Notes: a model not told the origin generated them from the sequence alone. DNA of 64,000 nucleotides from Quadrisphaera sp. INWT6 (GCF_015390235.1 NZ_VUOH01000002.1:124001-188000); one strand, 5' to 3'. Positions 24,371 through 33,315 are shown, counted from the stretch's first letter. Numbers and translations are program-made.

Positions 24371-24428
24371 GGGTGGCGGACGCCCATGATCACGAGGCTT
24401 CGACCGTGATCATGGGCGTCCGCCACCC
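24371..24428. repeat. Perfect 23-bp inverted repeat with CCATGATCAC core
   Basis: Arms at 24371-24393 and 24406-24428 are exact reverse complements with a 12-base loop. The inner end is CCATGATCAC, the same core seen at 3488, 4893, 5000 and 7481. It lies between otnK and ltnD and may cut or attenuate transcription, but it looks more like a dispersed palindromic element than a plain terminator. Confidence 0.8.
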
Positions 24429-24449
24429 CGGCGAGGGGTGTCGGGTGGG

Positions 24450-25904
24450 TCAGGGCGTCGCGGAGAGGGTGCGCACCACGGCGAGCAGGGAGGCGTCGTC
24501 GCCGACGTTGCCGGCGAAGACCACGTACGGGACGCCCGCGGCGGGCCCCTCGACGGGCTCCCACAGCGACACGAGCCCCGGGAGCAGCGGCCCGCGGACC
24601 ACCGCGCGCCGGATCCCGAGGCCGTACCGGGCGACGTCGCTGGACGTGATGCCGCCCTTGGCCACCACGAAGCGCGGCGCGGTGCGGGCGACCACGCCCT
24701 GCACCACCTCGACGACCGCGCGCGAGACGGCGACCGCGATGTCGAGGCTCGCGGCGGCGTCGCCGCCGGTGGTGAGCACCCGCGAGGTGCTGACCACGAC
24801 GTCGCCGGCGGCCAGCGCGGCGACCAGGCGGTCGACGACGGCGGCCAGGTGCTGCTCGCGCCGGTCGGCGTCGAGCACGGCGGCGACCTCGACCTCGACC
24901 TGGTCGGCCAGGCGGTGCCCCCCGCGCAGCTGCTCGAGCTGGCGGGTGGTGAGCCCGACGTGGGAGCCGACGACGACGAGCCCGCCGCGCGCGTCACCGG
25001 TGGGCACCTCCTCGCGGGTGAGCGGGGCGCGCTCCTCCATGCCCACGCGGGCCCGCACGAACGGCGGCCCCACCCGGTGCAGGAAGCGCTGGCCCTCACC
25101 GGCGAGGAGCTCCTCGGCGAGCGCGAGCACGCGCAGGTCGCGCTCGTCGGCGGCGTCGACCACGACGACGCGGCCGTCGCGGGCCCCGCGCAGCACGGCG
25201 GCGGCGGCCTCGGGGCCCCGGCGCAGGTCGGCCAGGGTGAGGGCGAGCACGTCCTCGCGTGCGACCGGGGCGGGACCGCCTGACGGGGCGCTCTTCTCGG
25301 CGACCCAGTCGCGCAGGTCGGAGGAGGTGAAGCCGAAGGTGGCGTCGCGGGCGAACTCGGTCTCCCCCACCGGCGTGCAGGTGCCACCGGTGCACCAGTG
25401 GTGGACGGCGCCCACGGTGATGCGGCCGGCGTCGGGGAAGGCGGGGACGAGGAGCACGGCGTCGGGGACGGGCTCGCCGAGCTCGCGCAGGGTGGCCGTG
25501 ATGGTGTCGGTCTCGAGGGGGAAGTGCCCGCGCAGCGTGCTGTCGCCGCGGGAGACGAAGCCGACGTCGACGCCGAGCCGGCGGGCGGCGGCCACCCCGG
25601 CGGTGACGACCTCGCGGTTGGTGCGGGCGGCGTCGTCGGGGCCGAGAGCCCGGGTGTTGGTGAGCACGTAGACGCAGGGAGCGCCCTGCTGGAGGCCCCA
25701 GGCGAGGTCGTCCTCGGCCCAGCTCGTGAGCACGGGCACGCCGTGCACGGACTGGGTGCCGGTGGGGTCGTCGTCGAGGACGACGAGCACGCGGCCCGAG
25801 GCGGCGACGCGCTCGGCGACGGCTGCGGCCTCGACCGGGTGCGGCGCGGGGAGCCCGTCGAGCAGGTCGCCGAGGGTCACGGCGCGAGGGTCGGTGGCAG
25901 ACAT
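24450..25904 (-). CDS. otnK: 3-oxo-tetronate kinase (four-carbon acid sugar kinase)
   Basis: A 484-residue DUF1537/OtnK protein. The N-terminal domain starts with VLVVLDDDPTGTQSVHGVPVL and has FVSRGDSTLRGHFPLE, the substrate loop of the family. The C-terminal nucleotide domain has RFVVAKGGITSSDVARYGLG and ends FAGNVGDDASLL. It phosphorylates 3-oxo-tetronate to 3-oxo-tetronate 4-phosphate, which an OtnC-type aldolase/decarboxylase turns into DHAP. No otnC or otnI is present beside it. ATG at 25904 is the first start after the candidate operator. It heads the operon otnK-ltnD-gntP-gntR. Confidence 0.93.
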   Translation of the reverse strand: MSATDPRAVTLGDLLDGLPAPHPVEAAAVAERVAASGRVLVVLDDDPTGTQSVHGVPVLTSWAEDDLAWGLQQGAPCVYVLTNTRALGPDDAARTNREVVTAGVAAARRLGVDVGFVSRGDSTLRGHFPLETDTITATLRELGEPVPDAVLLVPAFPDAGRITVGAVHHWCTGGTCTPVGETEFARDATFGFTSSDLRDWVAEKSAPSGGPAPVAREDVLALTLADLRRGPEAAAAVLRGARDGRVVVVDAADERDLRVLALAEELLAGEGQRFLHRVGPPFVRARVGMEERAPLTREEVPTGDARGGLVVVGSHVGLTTRQLEQLRGGHRLADQVEVEVAAVLDADRREQHLAAVVDRLVAALAAGDVVVSTSRVLTTGGDAAASLDIAVAVSRAVVEVVQGVVARTAPRFVVAKGGITSSDVARYGLGIRRAVVRGPLLPGLVSLWEPVEGPAAGVPYVVFAGNVGDDASLLAVVRTLSATP

Positions 25905-25920
25905 CCAGATCAACTCCCTT

Positions 25921-25944
25921 GTCATCTGATGTCTGATGTCTAAC
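25921..25944. promoter_or_regulatory. Candidate GntR operator upstream of otnK
   Basis: GTCATCTGATGTCTGATGTC contains two head-to-tail TCTGATG units followed by TCTAACAG. The stretch is unusually AT-rich for this genome and lies 17-40 bases before the otnK start. It is a natural place for the GntR protein of the operon to bind. This is inferred from composition and position only. Confidence 0.4.
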
Positions 25945-25997
25945 AGGAGAGGTCACCCGGTGGCAAGTCCACCTGGGCCCCTCTCGCCCCGCCGCCG

Positions 25998-26720
25998 TCA
26001 GACGGCGGTGCCCACCAGCGTGCCGATGCCGTAGGTCACGGCCATGGCGACAGCACCGCCGGCCACGGTGCGCAGCACGGCGCGCGACACCGCGGCCCCG
26101 CCGAGCCTCGCGCTGACGGCTCCGGTGAGCACCAGCGCCAGCAGGACGGCGACGACGGTGGCCACCACCTGCGTGTGCGGCGGCGACAGCAGCGCCGCCA
26201 GCAGCGGCAGCAGCGCCCCCAGCGTGAACGACAGCACCGACGCCCACGCCGCCTGCCAGGGCTTCGCCACCTCGTCGGGGTCGAGGTTCAGCTCGGCCTC
26301 GGCGTGCGCGCGCAGCGCGTCCCTCTCGGTCAGCGCCACGGCCACCTGGCGGGCCAGGTCGGCGGGGATCCCCTTGGCGGCGTAGATCGCCGCCAGCTCG
26401 TCGAGCTCGGCCTCGGGGGTCTCGGCGAGCTCGCGGCGCTCCAGGTCGAGCAGCGCCGACTGCGTGTCCTTCTGGGTGCTGACCGAGACGTACTCCCCCA
26501 CCGCCATCGACAGGGCCCCGGCCACGAGGCCGGCGGTGCCCGCGGTGAAGAGCACGCCGCGGTCGGTGGTGGCGCCGAGGACGCCGAGGACGATGCCGGC
26601 GGTCGAGACGATGCCGTCGTTGGCGCCGAGCACCCCGGCCCGCAGCCAGTTGAGCCGGTCGCCGACGCCGCGGTGGAGGGCCGGTTCGAGCGTGGTGGCA
26701 GCGGGCGCGTCGTGGGTCAC
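25998..26720 (-). CDS. VIT1/CCC1-family divalent metal transporter
   Basis: A 240-residue membrane protein of the VIT1/CCC1 family, which moves iron or manganese out of the cytoplasm. It shows the opening WLRAGVLGANDGIVSTAGIVLGV, the next helix AGLVAGALSMAVGEYVSVSTQKDTQ, and a cytoplasmic helical segment rich in Glu (ERRELAETPEAELDELAAIY) that binds metal in this family. Three C-terminal helices follow. The GTG start at 26720 precedes MTHDAP. It stands alone between the tetronate operon and the potassium transporter. Confidence 0.93.
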   Translation of the reverse strand: MTHDAPAATTLEPALHRGVGDRLNWLRAGVLGANDGIVSTAGIVLGVLGATTDRGVLFTAGTAGLVAGALSMAVGEYVSVSTQKDTQSALLDLERRELAETPEAELDELAAIYAAKGIPADLARQVAVALTERDALRAHAEAELNLDPDEVAKPWQAAWASVLSFTLGALLPLLAALLSPPHTQVVATVVAVLLALVLTGAVSARLGGAAVSRAVLRTVAGGAVAMAVTYGIGTLVGTAV

Positions 26721-26807
26721 GGCGTCGAGTGTGCCGACGGCCCTGGAGCCGCAGCTGCTCAGGCGGGCCTTCCGAAGAGGAGCCTCACCTCACAGCACCC
26801 GGGCGGG

Positions 26808-28781
26808 TCAGACCTCCAGGCGGGCGCCCATGACCACGGTGCGGGTGGCCGGCAGGTCGAAGGCACGGGCGGCGTCGGTGGTCAGCCGCGAGGTGGCGGT
26901 GAACAGCCCGCGCTGCCACCGGGGCATGTCGAGCCCGGGGGCGCCGTCGCCGTCGCCGTCGTCGTCCCCCCCGGCGCGCCGCAGGTCGAGGGTGGAGAGG
27001 AACCAGGAGGCGCCGTCGAGGTCGAGGGCGAGCTCGTCGCGCGCCGACAGCGCTGCGAGCGCGTCGGGCACGTCGGTGCGCTGCAGGTAGCCGAAGCGCA
27101 GCTCGACCAGCAGCAGGTCGCCGGCCGGGCTGGCGCCGTCGACCAGCGGGCGGCGCTCGACGAGGCGGGCGACCTCGTCCAGCGGCACCTGGGGGACGTC
27201 GGCGGTCTCGACGGAGACCACCACCACCCGGGAGTGCAGGGCGTGGAGGTGCTCGACGGTGGCGCGCATCGCCAGCGGCGCGGTGGCGTCGCTGCCGGCC
27301 GAGCCCCGGTTGAGGTAGACGGCCGTGCCGGGGACGAGCGCGAGCGCCGGGTCGGCGGTGGCGACGCCGTCCAGCAGCGCGTGCAGGGGGCCCTCCTGGC
27401 GCCGCCGCAGCGCGGTGACGCCGCGGCGGCCGCGGTGCCAGGTGGTCATCACGGTGAACAGCGCCGTGCCGATGACCAGGGGCACCCAGGCGCCGTGGGC
27501 CAGCTTGGTGAGGTTCGCGGCGAGGAAGAGCAGCATGAACAGCCCCATGCCGGTGCCGCCCCCGACGACCACCCACCGGGGCCAGCTCCACTGGTGCGCG
27601 GCGACGACGGTGATGATCGTCGTGGTGATGAGGATGGTGCCGGTCACGGCCATGCCGAACGCGAAGGCCAGGGCCGCCGACGACTCGAAGGCGAGCACCA
27701 GGACGACGACGGCCAGCATCAGCGCCCAGTTGACCCACGGCACGTAGACCTGCCCGATGGTGTGGGCGGAGGTGTGCACGATGCGCAGCCGGGGCAGGTA
27801 GCCGAGCTGCACCGCCTGGCGGACCACCGAGAACGCCCCGGTGATGACGGCCTGGGAGGCGATGACGGTGGCGGCGGTGGCGAGGAGCACCAGCGGCAGC
27901 AGGGCCCACGAGGGCACCGAGAGGAAGAAGGGCGCGCGCACGGGACCGTCGGCGGACAGGTCGCCGAGCAGCAGGGCCCCCTGCCCCGCGTACGACAGCA
28001 CCAGCGACGGGTACACCAGGAAGAGCCAGGCGCGGGAGACGGCGGGACGCCCGAAGTGGCCGAGGTCGGCGTACAGCGCCTCGGCGCCCGTCACCGACAG
28101 CACCACCGCGGCGAGGGCGAAGAACGCGGTGCCCGGCTCGGCGACGAAGAAGCCGACGGCGTAGGTGGGCGACAGCGCCCGCAGCACCGACGGCTCTCCC
28201 ACCACCTGCACGAGGCCCGCGACGCCGATCGTGGTGAACCACAGCGCCATCACCGGCCCGAAGGCCGCACCGACCTTCGCGGTGCCGAAGCGCTGCACGG
28301 CGAAGAGCACCACGATGATCACGACGGTGATGGGGACGACGAAGGGCGCGAACCCCGGGCTGACCTGCTCGAGGCCCTCCACGGCGGACAGCACCGAGAT
28401 GGCCGGGGTGATCATGCTGTCGGACAGGAACAGCGCTGCCCCCGCGATGCCCGCGGCCGCGAGAGCGGCCACCACCCGGGGCGACAGGCGGCGCCCGTCG
28501 CGGCCGCGGCGGCCCAGGAGGGTGATCAGCGACATGATGCCGCCCTCGCCGTCGTTGTCGGCGCGCAGCACCACGCCGACGTAGAGCACCGTGACCACGA
28601 GCGTCACCGACCAGAAGATCAGCGAGACCAGGCCCAGCAGGTTGTCCGCCGTGAGCGGCACGGGGTGGGGGTCGTCAGGGCTGAACAGCGTCTGGATGGT
28701 GTAGATCGGGCTCGTCCCGATGTCGCCGAAGACGACGCCGAGGGCGCCCAGCAGCAGGGCGCTCCGCGCCGGGCTCGTCAC
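26808..28781 (-). CDS. kup: Kup-type potassium:proton symporter
   Basis: A 657-residue carrier with 12 helices and a C-terminal cytoplasmic domain. It shows the strongly conserved start GALGVVFGDIGTSPIYTIQTLF, then EGGIMSLITLLGR, ALFLSDSMITPAISVLSAVEG, GTAFFALAAVVLSVTGAEALYADLGHFG and YAGQGALLL, which define the HAK/KUP/KT family. It imports potassium with protons. GTG at 28781 gives the usual short N-terminus; GTG at 28817 is possible. A hairpin separates it from the chemoreceptor gene upstream, so it probably has its own promoter. Confidence 0.95.
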   Translation of the reverse strand: MTSPARSALLLGALGVVFGDIGTSPIYTIQTLFSPDDPHPVPLTADNLLGLVSLIFWSVTLVVTVLYVGVVLRADNDGEGGIMSLITLLGRRGRDGRRLSPRVVAALAAAGIAGAALFLSDSMITPAISVLSAVEGLEQVSPGFAPFVVPITVVIIVVLFAVQRFGTAKVGAAFGPVMALWFTTIGVAGLVQVVGEPSVLRALSPTYAVGFFVAEPGTAFFALAAVVLSVTGAEALYADLGHFGRPAVSRAWLFLVYPSLVLSYAGQGALLLGDLSADGPVRAPFFLSVPSWALLPLVLLATAATVIASQAVITGAFSVVRQAVQLGYLPRLRIVHTSAHTIGQVYVPWVNWALMLAVVVLVLAFESSAALAFAFGMAVTGTILITTTIITVVAAHQWSWPRWVVVGGGTGMGLFMLLFLAANLTKLAHGAWVPLVIGTALFTVMTTWHRGRRGVTALRRRQEGPLHALLDGVATADPALALVPGTAVYLNRGSAGSDATAPLAMRATVEHLHALHSRVVVVSVETADVPQVPLDEVARLVERRPLVDGASPAGDLLLVELRFGYLQRTDVPDALAALSARDELALDLDGASWFLSTLDLRRAGGDDDGDGDGAPGLDMPRWQRGLFTATSRLTTDAARAFDLPATRTVVMGARLEV

Positions 28782-28810
28782 GGGGAGCAGTGTGGATCTC
28801 GGGTGGGACG

Positions 28811-28849
28811 ACCGCACGCCGTCCGGACGAGGTCCAGACGGCGTGCGGT
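28811..28849 (-). terminator. Hairpin after the chemoreceptor gene
   Basis: A perfect 13-pair stem has arms at 28811-28823 and 28837-28849 and a 13-base loop. It lies 25 bases beyond the chemoreceptor stop on the minus strand and before the kup start. No T-run follows it. Confidence 0.6.
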
Positions 28850-28874
28850 GACGAGGTCGGTCGGGGCGGAGGCG

Positions 28875-30464
28875 TCAGAGGCGGAAGGCCGCCACCGACT
28901 CCCGCAGCTCCCGCGCCGTGCCGGCCAGCTCCTCAGCGGTCCGCGTCGACTCCGCAGCGCTCTCAGTCGTGCGCGCCGAGGCGCCCGCGACACCGGAGAT
29001 GTTCGTGCTGATCTCCTGCGCCCCAGAGGACACCTCCGTGACCGAGCGCACCATCTCCGCCGTCGTGGCCGACTGCTGCTCCACCGCCGAGGCGACCGTG
29101 GCCTGCAGCGCGTCGATCTGCCCGATGACCGCGCTGATCTGCTCGATCGCCGACCGGGCGTCGGTGGCGTCGGCCTGGGCGGTCTGCACCCGGGCCACGA
29201 TCTCGTCGGTGGCCCGCGCGGTCTGGCCCGCGAGGTCCTTGACCTCACCGGCGACGACGGCGAAGCCCTTGCCCGCCTCACCGGCACGGGCGGCCTCGAT
29301 CGTGGCGTTCAGCGCCAGCAGGTTCGTCTGCTCCGCGATCGAGGTGATCAGCTTGACGACGTCACCGATCTCCCGGGAGGAGACCCCGAGGCGCTCCAGG
29401 GTCGCGCTGGCCTGCTCGGCCGTCGCGACGGCGGCGGCCGCCGTCTGCGAGGCGGTCGCGGTGGAGGAGGCGATCTCCCCGATCGCGGCGGTCATCTCCT
29501 CGCCGGCGGCGGCGATCGTCGACATGGAGGCCGAGATCTCCTCGCTCGCCCCCGCGACCACGCCGGCCTGGGCGGAGGACTCCTGGGCCCCCGCCGACAG
29601 CTCGCTCGAGACCGACGTCAGCCGCTCGGAGGTCTGCGCCAGGTCGGTGGCCCGCCCGGTGATCTGCTGCACGACGCCGGCGAGGTTGGCGATGGAGGCG
29701 TCGGTGGCGACGGCGAGCTGGCCGACCTCGTCCTTGCTGGTGATGCCGGTGCGCTGGTCCAGGCGGCCCTCGGCCAGGCCGCGGACCACCACGAGGACCT
29801 CGCGCAGCGGGCCGGCGATGCTGCGGGTCAGCGCGACGGCGAGGGCGATGGCCACCGCCAGGGCCAGCGCCGCGACCACGGACATGGTCAGCAGGGCGCT
29901 GCGGAACGCCGCAGCACCGGCGGCCGCGGCGGCCGCCCCCGCGGCGTCCTCGGCCTCGACGAGCGCGTCCAGGCTGCTGGACATCTCCTTCGTCAGCGGA
30001 CTCAGCTGCTCCTCCCGGTAGGCGACGAAGGCGTCCATGTCGCCGCCCTGCGCCACGGTGAAGAGCTGCGTGCGAGCGGTCCGCCACGCACCGAGGGCCG
30101 CCCACGCGTCGTCGCGGACGGCGGCCGGGACGCCGGAGTCGACGGCCGCGTAGCTCGCCCAGTCAGCTTCCAGGTCGGCCTCGTGCTCGGTGTTGTCCTC
30201 CAGCGCCGTCGTCAGCGACTCGGGGTCGTACATGCCGAGCTGGGAGCGGGTGGTGTCCTGGCGCAGGCGCATGACGTCCACGCGGACGTCGGCCAGGCGG
30301 GCCGTGCCGGTCGCGACCCCGGCGTGCATGTCCACGAGCCGCTCCTGCGACTGCCGCAGGCGCAGGGCTCCCACGCCGAGGACCACGAGCAGGAGGAGGC
30401 AGACGACCGCGAAGGCGGCTGCCAGCCTCGTGGACACCTTGAGGTCGCGCACAGCTGAGAGCAC
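28875..30464 (-). CDS. Methyl-accepting chemotaxis protein
   Basis: A 529-residue receptor. Helix 1 at about 12-33 is followed by an outer four-helix-bundle sensor domain, helix 2 around 190-215 and a HAMP segment. The long coiled-coil signalling domain has its hairpin tip EQTNLLALNATIEAARAGEAGKGFAVVA near residue 385. The tip contacts CheA and CheW in chemotaxis arrays. No che or flagellar genes lie in the window, so its partners must be elsewhere. GTG at 30464 has GAGGAG about 7 bases upstream. No CheR-docking pentapeptide is seen at the C-terminus. Confidence 0.95.
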   Translation of the reverse strand: MLSAVRDLKVSTRLAAAFAVVCLLLLVVLGVGALRLRQSQERLVDMHAGVATGTARLADVRVDVMRLRQDTTRSQLGMYDPESLTTALEDNTEHEADLEADWASYAAVDSGVPAAVRDDAWAALGAWRTARTQLFTVAQGGDMDAFVAYREEQLSPLTKEMSSSLDALVEAEDAAGAAAAAAGAAAFRSALLTMSVVAALALAVAIALAVALTRSIAGPLREVLVVVRGLAEGRLDQRTGITSKDEVGQLAVATDASIANLAGVVQQITGRATDLAQTSERLTSVSSELSAGAQESSAQAGVVAGASEEISASMSTIAAAGEEMTAAIGEIASSTATASQTAAAAVATAEQASATLERLGVSSREIGDVVKLITSIAEQTNLLALNATIEAARAGEAGKGFAVVAGEVKDLAGQTARATDEIVARVQTAQADATDARSAIEQISAVIGQIDALQATVASAVEQQSATTAEMVRSVTEVSSGAQEISTNISGVAGASARTTESAAESTRTAEELAGTARELRESVAAFRL

Positions 30465-30597
30465 CGGGTACTCCTCGTTCGGGGGACAGGCTTCAGGCCT
30501 CCATCGACCGGTCCTCCGCGGGGCTTGAGGTCCGTCAGCGGGTCGCGGGTGGACCGCCTCCGGGTACTGTGCGGCCGACCTCGGGGCAGGAGCAGCT

Positions 30598-31680
30598 GTG
30601 ACGACGCCGACGACGACACCGACGACCGCGCCCACGACCATGCCCGCGGAGTGGGAGCCCCACGCCCGCACGTGGATGGCCTTCCCCCCGCCGAACGCCA
30701 CCTTCGGCGAGGTCGGGGGGCCCGACCTCGCCCGCGCCCGCGCCGCGTGGAGCCGCATCGCGGGTGCGGTGGTGGCGCACGAGCCGCTGACGGTGCTGGT
30801 GCGGCCCGAGGACGTCGGCGCCGCGCGCGAGCTGCTCGACCCGCGGGTGCACCTCGAGCCGGTCGGGCTCGACGACGCCTGGATGCGCGACTCCGGCCCC
30901 ACCTTCGTCCGCTCCCCCGAGGCGGGCGACGCGGGCAGCCCGGGCGGCCCCGGCGGTGCCGTGCGCGCGGTGGACTGGACCTTCAACGGCTGGGGCGCCC
31001 AGAGCTGGGCGGCGTGGGAGCAGGACGCGCTCGTCGCCCGCCGCGTGGCGGAGCTGGCCGGGGTGCCGGTGGCGTCGTCGTCGCTCGTGCAGGAGGGCGG
31101 CGGCTTCCACGTGGACGGCCAGGGCACGGTGCTGCTCACCGACACCGTGCAGCTGGACCCCCACCGCAACCCCGGGTGGACCCGCGAGCAGGTCGAGGCC
31201 GAGGTGCACGCCCACCTGGGCACCTCGAAGGCCATCTGGCTGCCCCGGGGCCTCACCGCCGACTACGGGGAGTTCGGCACCCGCGGGCACGTCGACATCG
31301 TCGCCGCGTTCACCGCTCCCGGCCGGGTGCTCGTGCACACCCAGACCGATCCCGGCCACCCCGACCACGCGGTCTCCGCCGAGGTGCTCGAGCTGCTGCG
31401 CAGCGCCACCGACGCCCGCGGTCGCCGCCTGGAGGTCACCGAGCTCCGCGCCCCGACCACCACGGAGGTCGACGGCGAGCTGGTCGACTTCTCCTACGTC
31501 AACCACTACGTGCTGAACGGCGCCGTGGTGCTGTGCGGCTTCGCCGACGAGCGCGACGACGCCGCGGCCGCCGCGCTGGCCAGCGCCTACCCGGGCCGCG
31601 AGGTGGTGCTCGTCGACGCGCGCGACGTCTTCGCCTTCGGCGGCGGCATCCACTGCACCACCCAGCAGCAGCCCGTCTGA
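30598..31680 (+). CDS. aguA: Agmatine deiminase
   Basis: A 360-residue protein of the PPAD/AguA family. It hydrolyses agmatine to N-carbamoylputrescine and ammonia. Family features are MPAEWEPHARTWMAFPP, LDDAWMRDSGPTFV, VQEGGGFHVDGQGTVLLTD and FGTRGHVDIVAAF. The C-terminal GGGIHCTTQQQP holds the catalytic Cys353. The first 15 residues are a Thr/Pro-rich extension; an inner ATG (MPAEWEPH) could also be used. No aguB is adjacent. The APC permease at 19.7 kb is too far away to link with it. Confidence 0.94.
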   Translation: MTTPTTTPTTAPTTMPAEWEPHARTWMAFPPPNATFGEVGGPDLARARAAWSRIAGAVVAHEPLTVLVRPEDVGAARELLDPRVHLEPVGLDDAWMRDSGPTFVRSPEAGDAGSPGGPGGAVRAVDWTFNGWGAQSWAAWEQDALVARRVAELAGVPVASSSLVQEGGGFHVDGQGTVLLTDTVQLDPHRNPGWTREQVEAEVHAHLGTSKAIWLPRGLTADYGEFGTRGHVDIVAAFTAPGRVLVHTQTDPGHPDHAVSAEVLELLRSATDARGRRLEVTELRAPTTTEVDGELVDFSYVNHYVLNGAVVLCGFADERDDAAAAALASAYPGREVVLVDARDVFAFGGGIHCTTQQQPV

Positions 31681-32029
31681 GGCGCTGCGGCCGTCCGAGT
31701 GGCGGTCCGCGGCGGGTGCTGGCACGGTCAGCCGGTCGGGAGACGCACCGCTGAGGCGGTGGTTGCGCGGCACTGACTCAGGAAGCGGGTCGTCACCGGA
31801 GACGCCACCTGCCCTGGAGGACCACCCCGCACCAGGAACACCCCCGGCGATGACGCCGCCCCCGCCCGACCAGGGGTCAGGTGCCCGAGCAGACCCGGCC
31901 AGACCCGTGTGCTGCCCGCCCGCCCCGCCTCCACCCGCCCGCCCCGTCGACGACGGCCCGGGCGCCGTGCCAGCGCGCCCGCACCCCGCCGGCGCGCCCT
32001 CCACGCACCCCAGAACGAGGAGCACCTCC
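31681..32029. other. 349-base intergenic region, no gene supported
   Basis: Frames across this gap are Pro/Arg/Ser-rich and lack the codon bias of the genes. It must hold the promoter of the three-gene stress operon that starts at 32030. I see no clear sigma-factor boxes, hairpin or repeat. Confidence 0.5.
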
Positions 32030-32875
32030 ATGTCCGACCCCGTCCGCGGCACCCGCCCGCTCGGCGAGCCCGCCACCCCCGTCCGCGGCACCCGCCCCCT
32101 CGACGAGCCCGCCACCCCCGTCCGCGGCACCCGCCCCCTCGACGAGACCTCCCCCCTCCGGCCGTCGGCGGGCGCCACGGCCCCCGCGTCCTCGGCTCCC
32201 GGCAGCCCGCCCAGCACCACCCAGACCGCCCGCGACCAGGCCTCCTCCGTCGCCTCGGACGCCGGCGACGCCGGCAGGCACGTGGCCGGGGTCGCCAAGG
32301 AGCAGGCCGCCGACGTGGTCGGCGAGGCCCGTCGCCAGGCCAGCGACCTGCTGCACCAGGGGCGCAGCCAGCTCCGGGAGCAGTCCACCGCCGGTCAGCA
32401 GCGCGCCGCCTCCGGCCTGAGCTCGCTCGCCAGCGAGCTCAAGGACCTCGCCGAGGGCAAGGGCGGCAGCGGCATCGCCACCGACCTCGCGCACCAGGCC
32501 TCCCGCCGCGTCGACGCCGTCGGCAGCTGGCTCGGCGAGCGCGAGCCCGCCGACGTCCTGCGCGAGGTGGAGGGCTTCGCCCGCCGCCGTCCCGTGGCCT
32601 TCCTGGCGATCGCCGCCGGGGTCGGCCTCGTCGCCGGCCGGCTCACCCGCGGCCTGTCGGCCGCCGCCCACGACGGGCCCGACGCCGCCTCCGGTGGGGG
32701 CACCCCCGGCGCCCAGGCAGCCCCCGTGGTCCCGCCCGTCGTCCCGCCCGTCGCGGACCCCCTCACGGAGCCGGTCGTCGAGCCGGTCGTCGAGCCGGGA
32801 GCCGGCTGGACCGCCCCCGGCACCGCTGCGGCTCCGGCCGTGGACGAGCGGGCGTGGGACGGGCCGCTGCGATGA
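32030..32875 (+). CDS. DUF3618/YtxH-like membrane-stress protein with N-terminal 13-residue repeats
   Basis: A 281-residue protein. The N-terminus has three near-identical copies of PVRGTRPLDEPAT. An Ala/Gln-rich amphipathic helix (residues about 65-190: SSVASDAGDAGRHVAGVAKE onward) follows, then one membrane helix (VAFLAIAAGVGLVAGRL). The tail is Pro/Val-rich. The gene overlaps the holin-like gene by ATGA. This trio of helical membrane proteins is common in actinobacteria, often in stress regulons; its function is unknown. ATG at 32030 has GAGG 10 bases upstream. Confidence 0.75.
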   Translation: MSDPVRGTRPLGEPATPVRGTRPLDEPATPVRGTRPLDETSPLRPSAGATAPASSAPGSPPSTTQTARDQASSVASDAGDAGRHVAGVAKEQAADVVGEARRQASDLLHQGRSQLREQSTAGQQRAASGLSSLASELKDLAEGKGGSGIATDLAHQASRRVDAVGSWLGEREPADVLREVEGFARRRPVAFLAIAAGVGLVAGRLTRGLSAAAHDGPDAASGGGTPGAQAAPVVPPVVPPVADPLTEPVVEPVVEPGAGWTAPGTAAAPAVDERAWDGPLR

Positions 32876-33315
32876 GCCACGCCGTCGGCGACGACGCCCG
32901 CGCCGGGGCGCCCCCGACCGCGACGGGTGAGCCCTCCAACCTGGGTGACCTCTTCTCGAGGGTGACCTCCGACCTGTCCACCCTGGTCCGCCAGGAGATC
33001 GCCCTGGCCAAGGCCGAGGCGACCCAGTCGGCCACCCGCGCCGGCAAGGGCGCTGGGCTGCTGGCCGGAGCGGGGGTCTCGGGCCACTTCGTCCTCCTGT
33101 TCCTCTCGGTCGCCCTGTGGTGGGGCCTGGGGAACGTCATCGGCCGCGGCTGGTCCGCCCTCGTCGTGGCGGTCGTGTGGGCCGTCATCGCGGCGGTGCT
33201 CGCCTCGGTCGGCCGCAAGGAGCTCAAGACCGTCCAGGGCCTGCCGGCCACCACCAGCACGCTCCAGCAAGTGCCCAGCGCCCTGAAGGGCCGTGAAGAG
33301 GAGAACCACCGATGA
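32872..33315 (+). CDS. Holin_X/DUF1469-family membrane protein
   Basis: A 147-residue protein of the so-called phage holin superfamily 6 (DUF1469), which in actinobacteria is not phage-linked. An amphipathic segment (LFSRVTSDLSTLVRQEIALAKAEA) precedes two membrane helices (HFVLLFLSVALWWGL and ALVVAVVWAVIAAVLASVG). The middle gene of a three-cistron operon, it starts at ATG 32872 overlapping the previous stop and ends overlapping the next start. It probably shapes or supports the cytoplasmic membrane with its neighbours; the actual role is unknown. Confidence 0.88.
   Translation: MSHAVGDDARAGAPPTATGEPSNLGDLFSRVTSDLSTLVRQEIALAKAEATQSATRAGKGAGLLAGAGVSGHFVLLFLSVALWWGLGNVIGRGWSALVVAVVWAVIAAVLASVGRKELKTVQGLPATTSTLQQVPSALKGREEENHR

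Noticed and set aside
32872-33315. Phage holin as a sign of a prophage
   Set aside because: The family name is historical. The protein sits in a chromosomal stress trio with DUF3618 and no phage genes are nearby.
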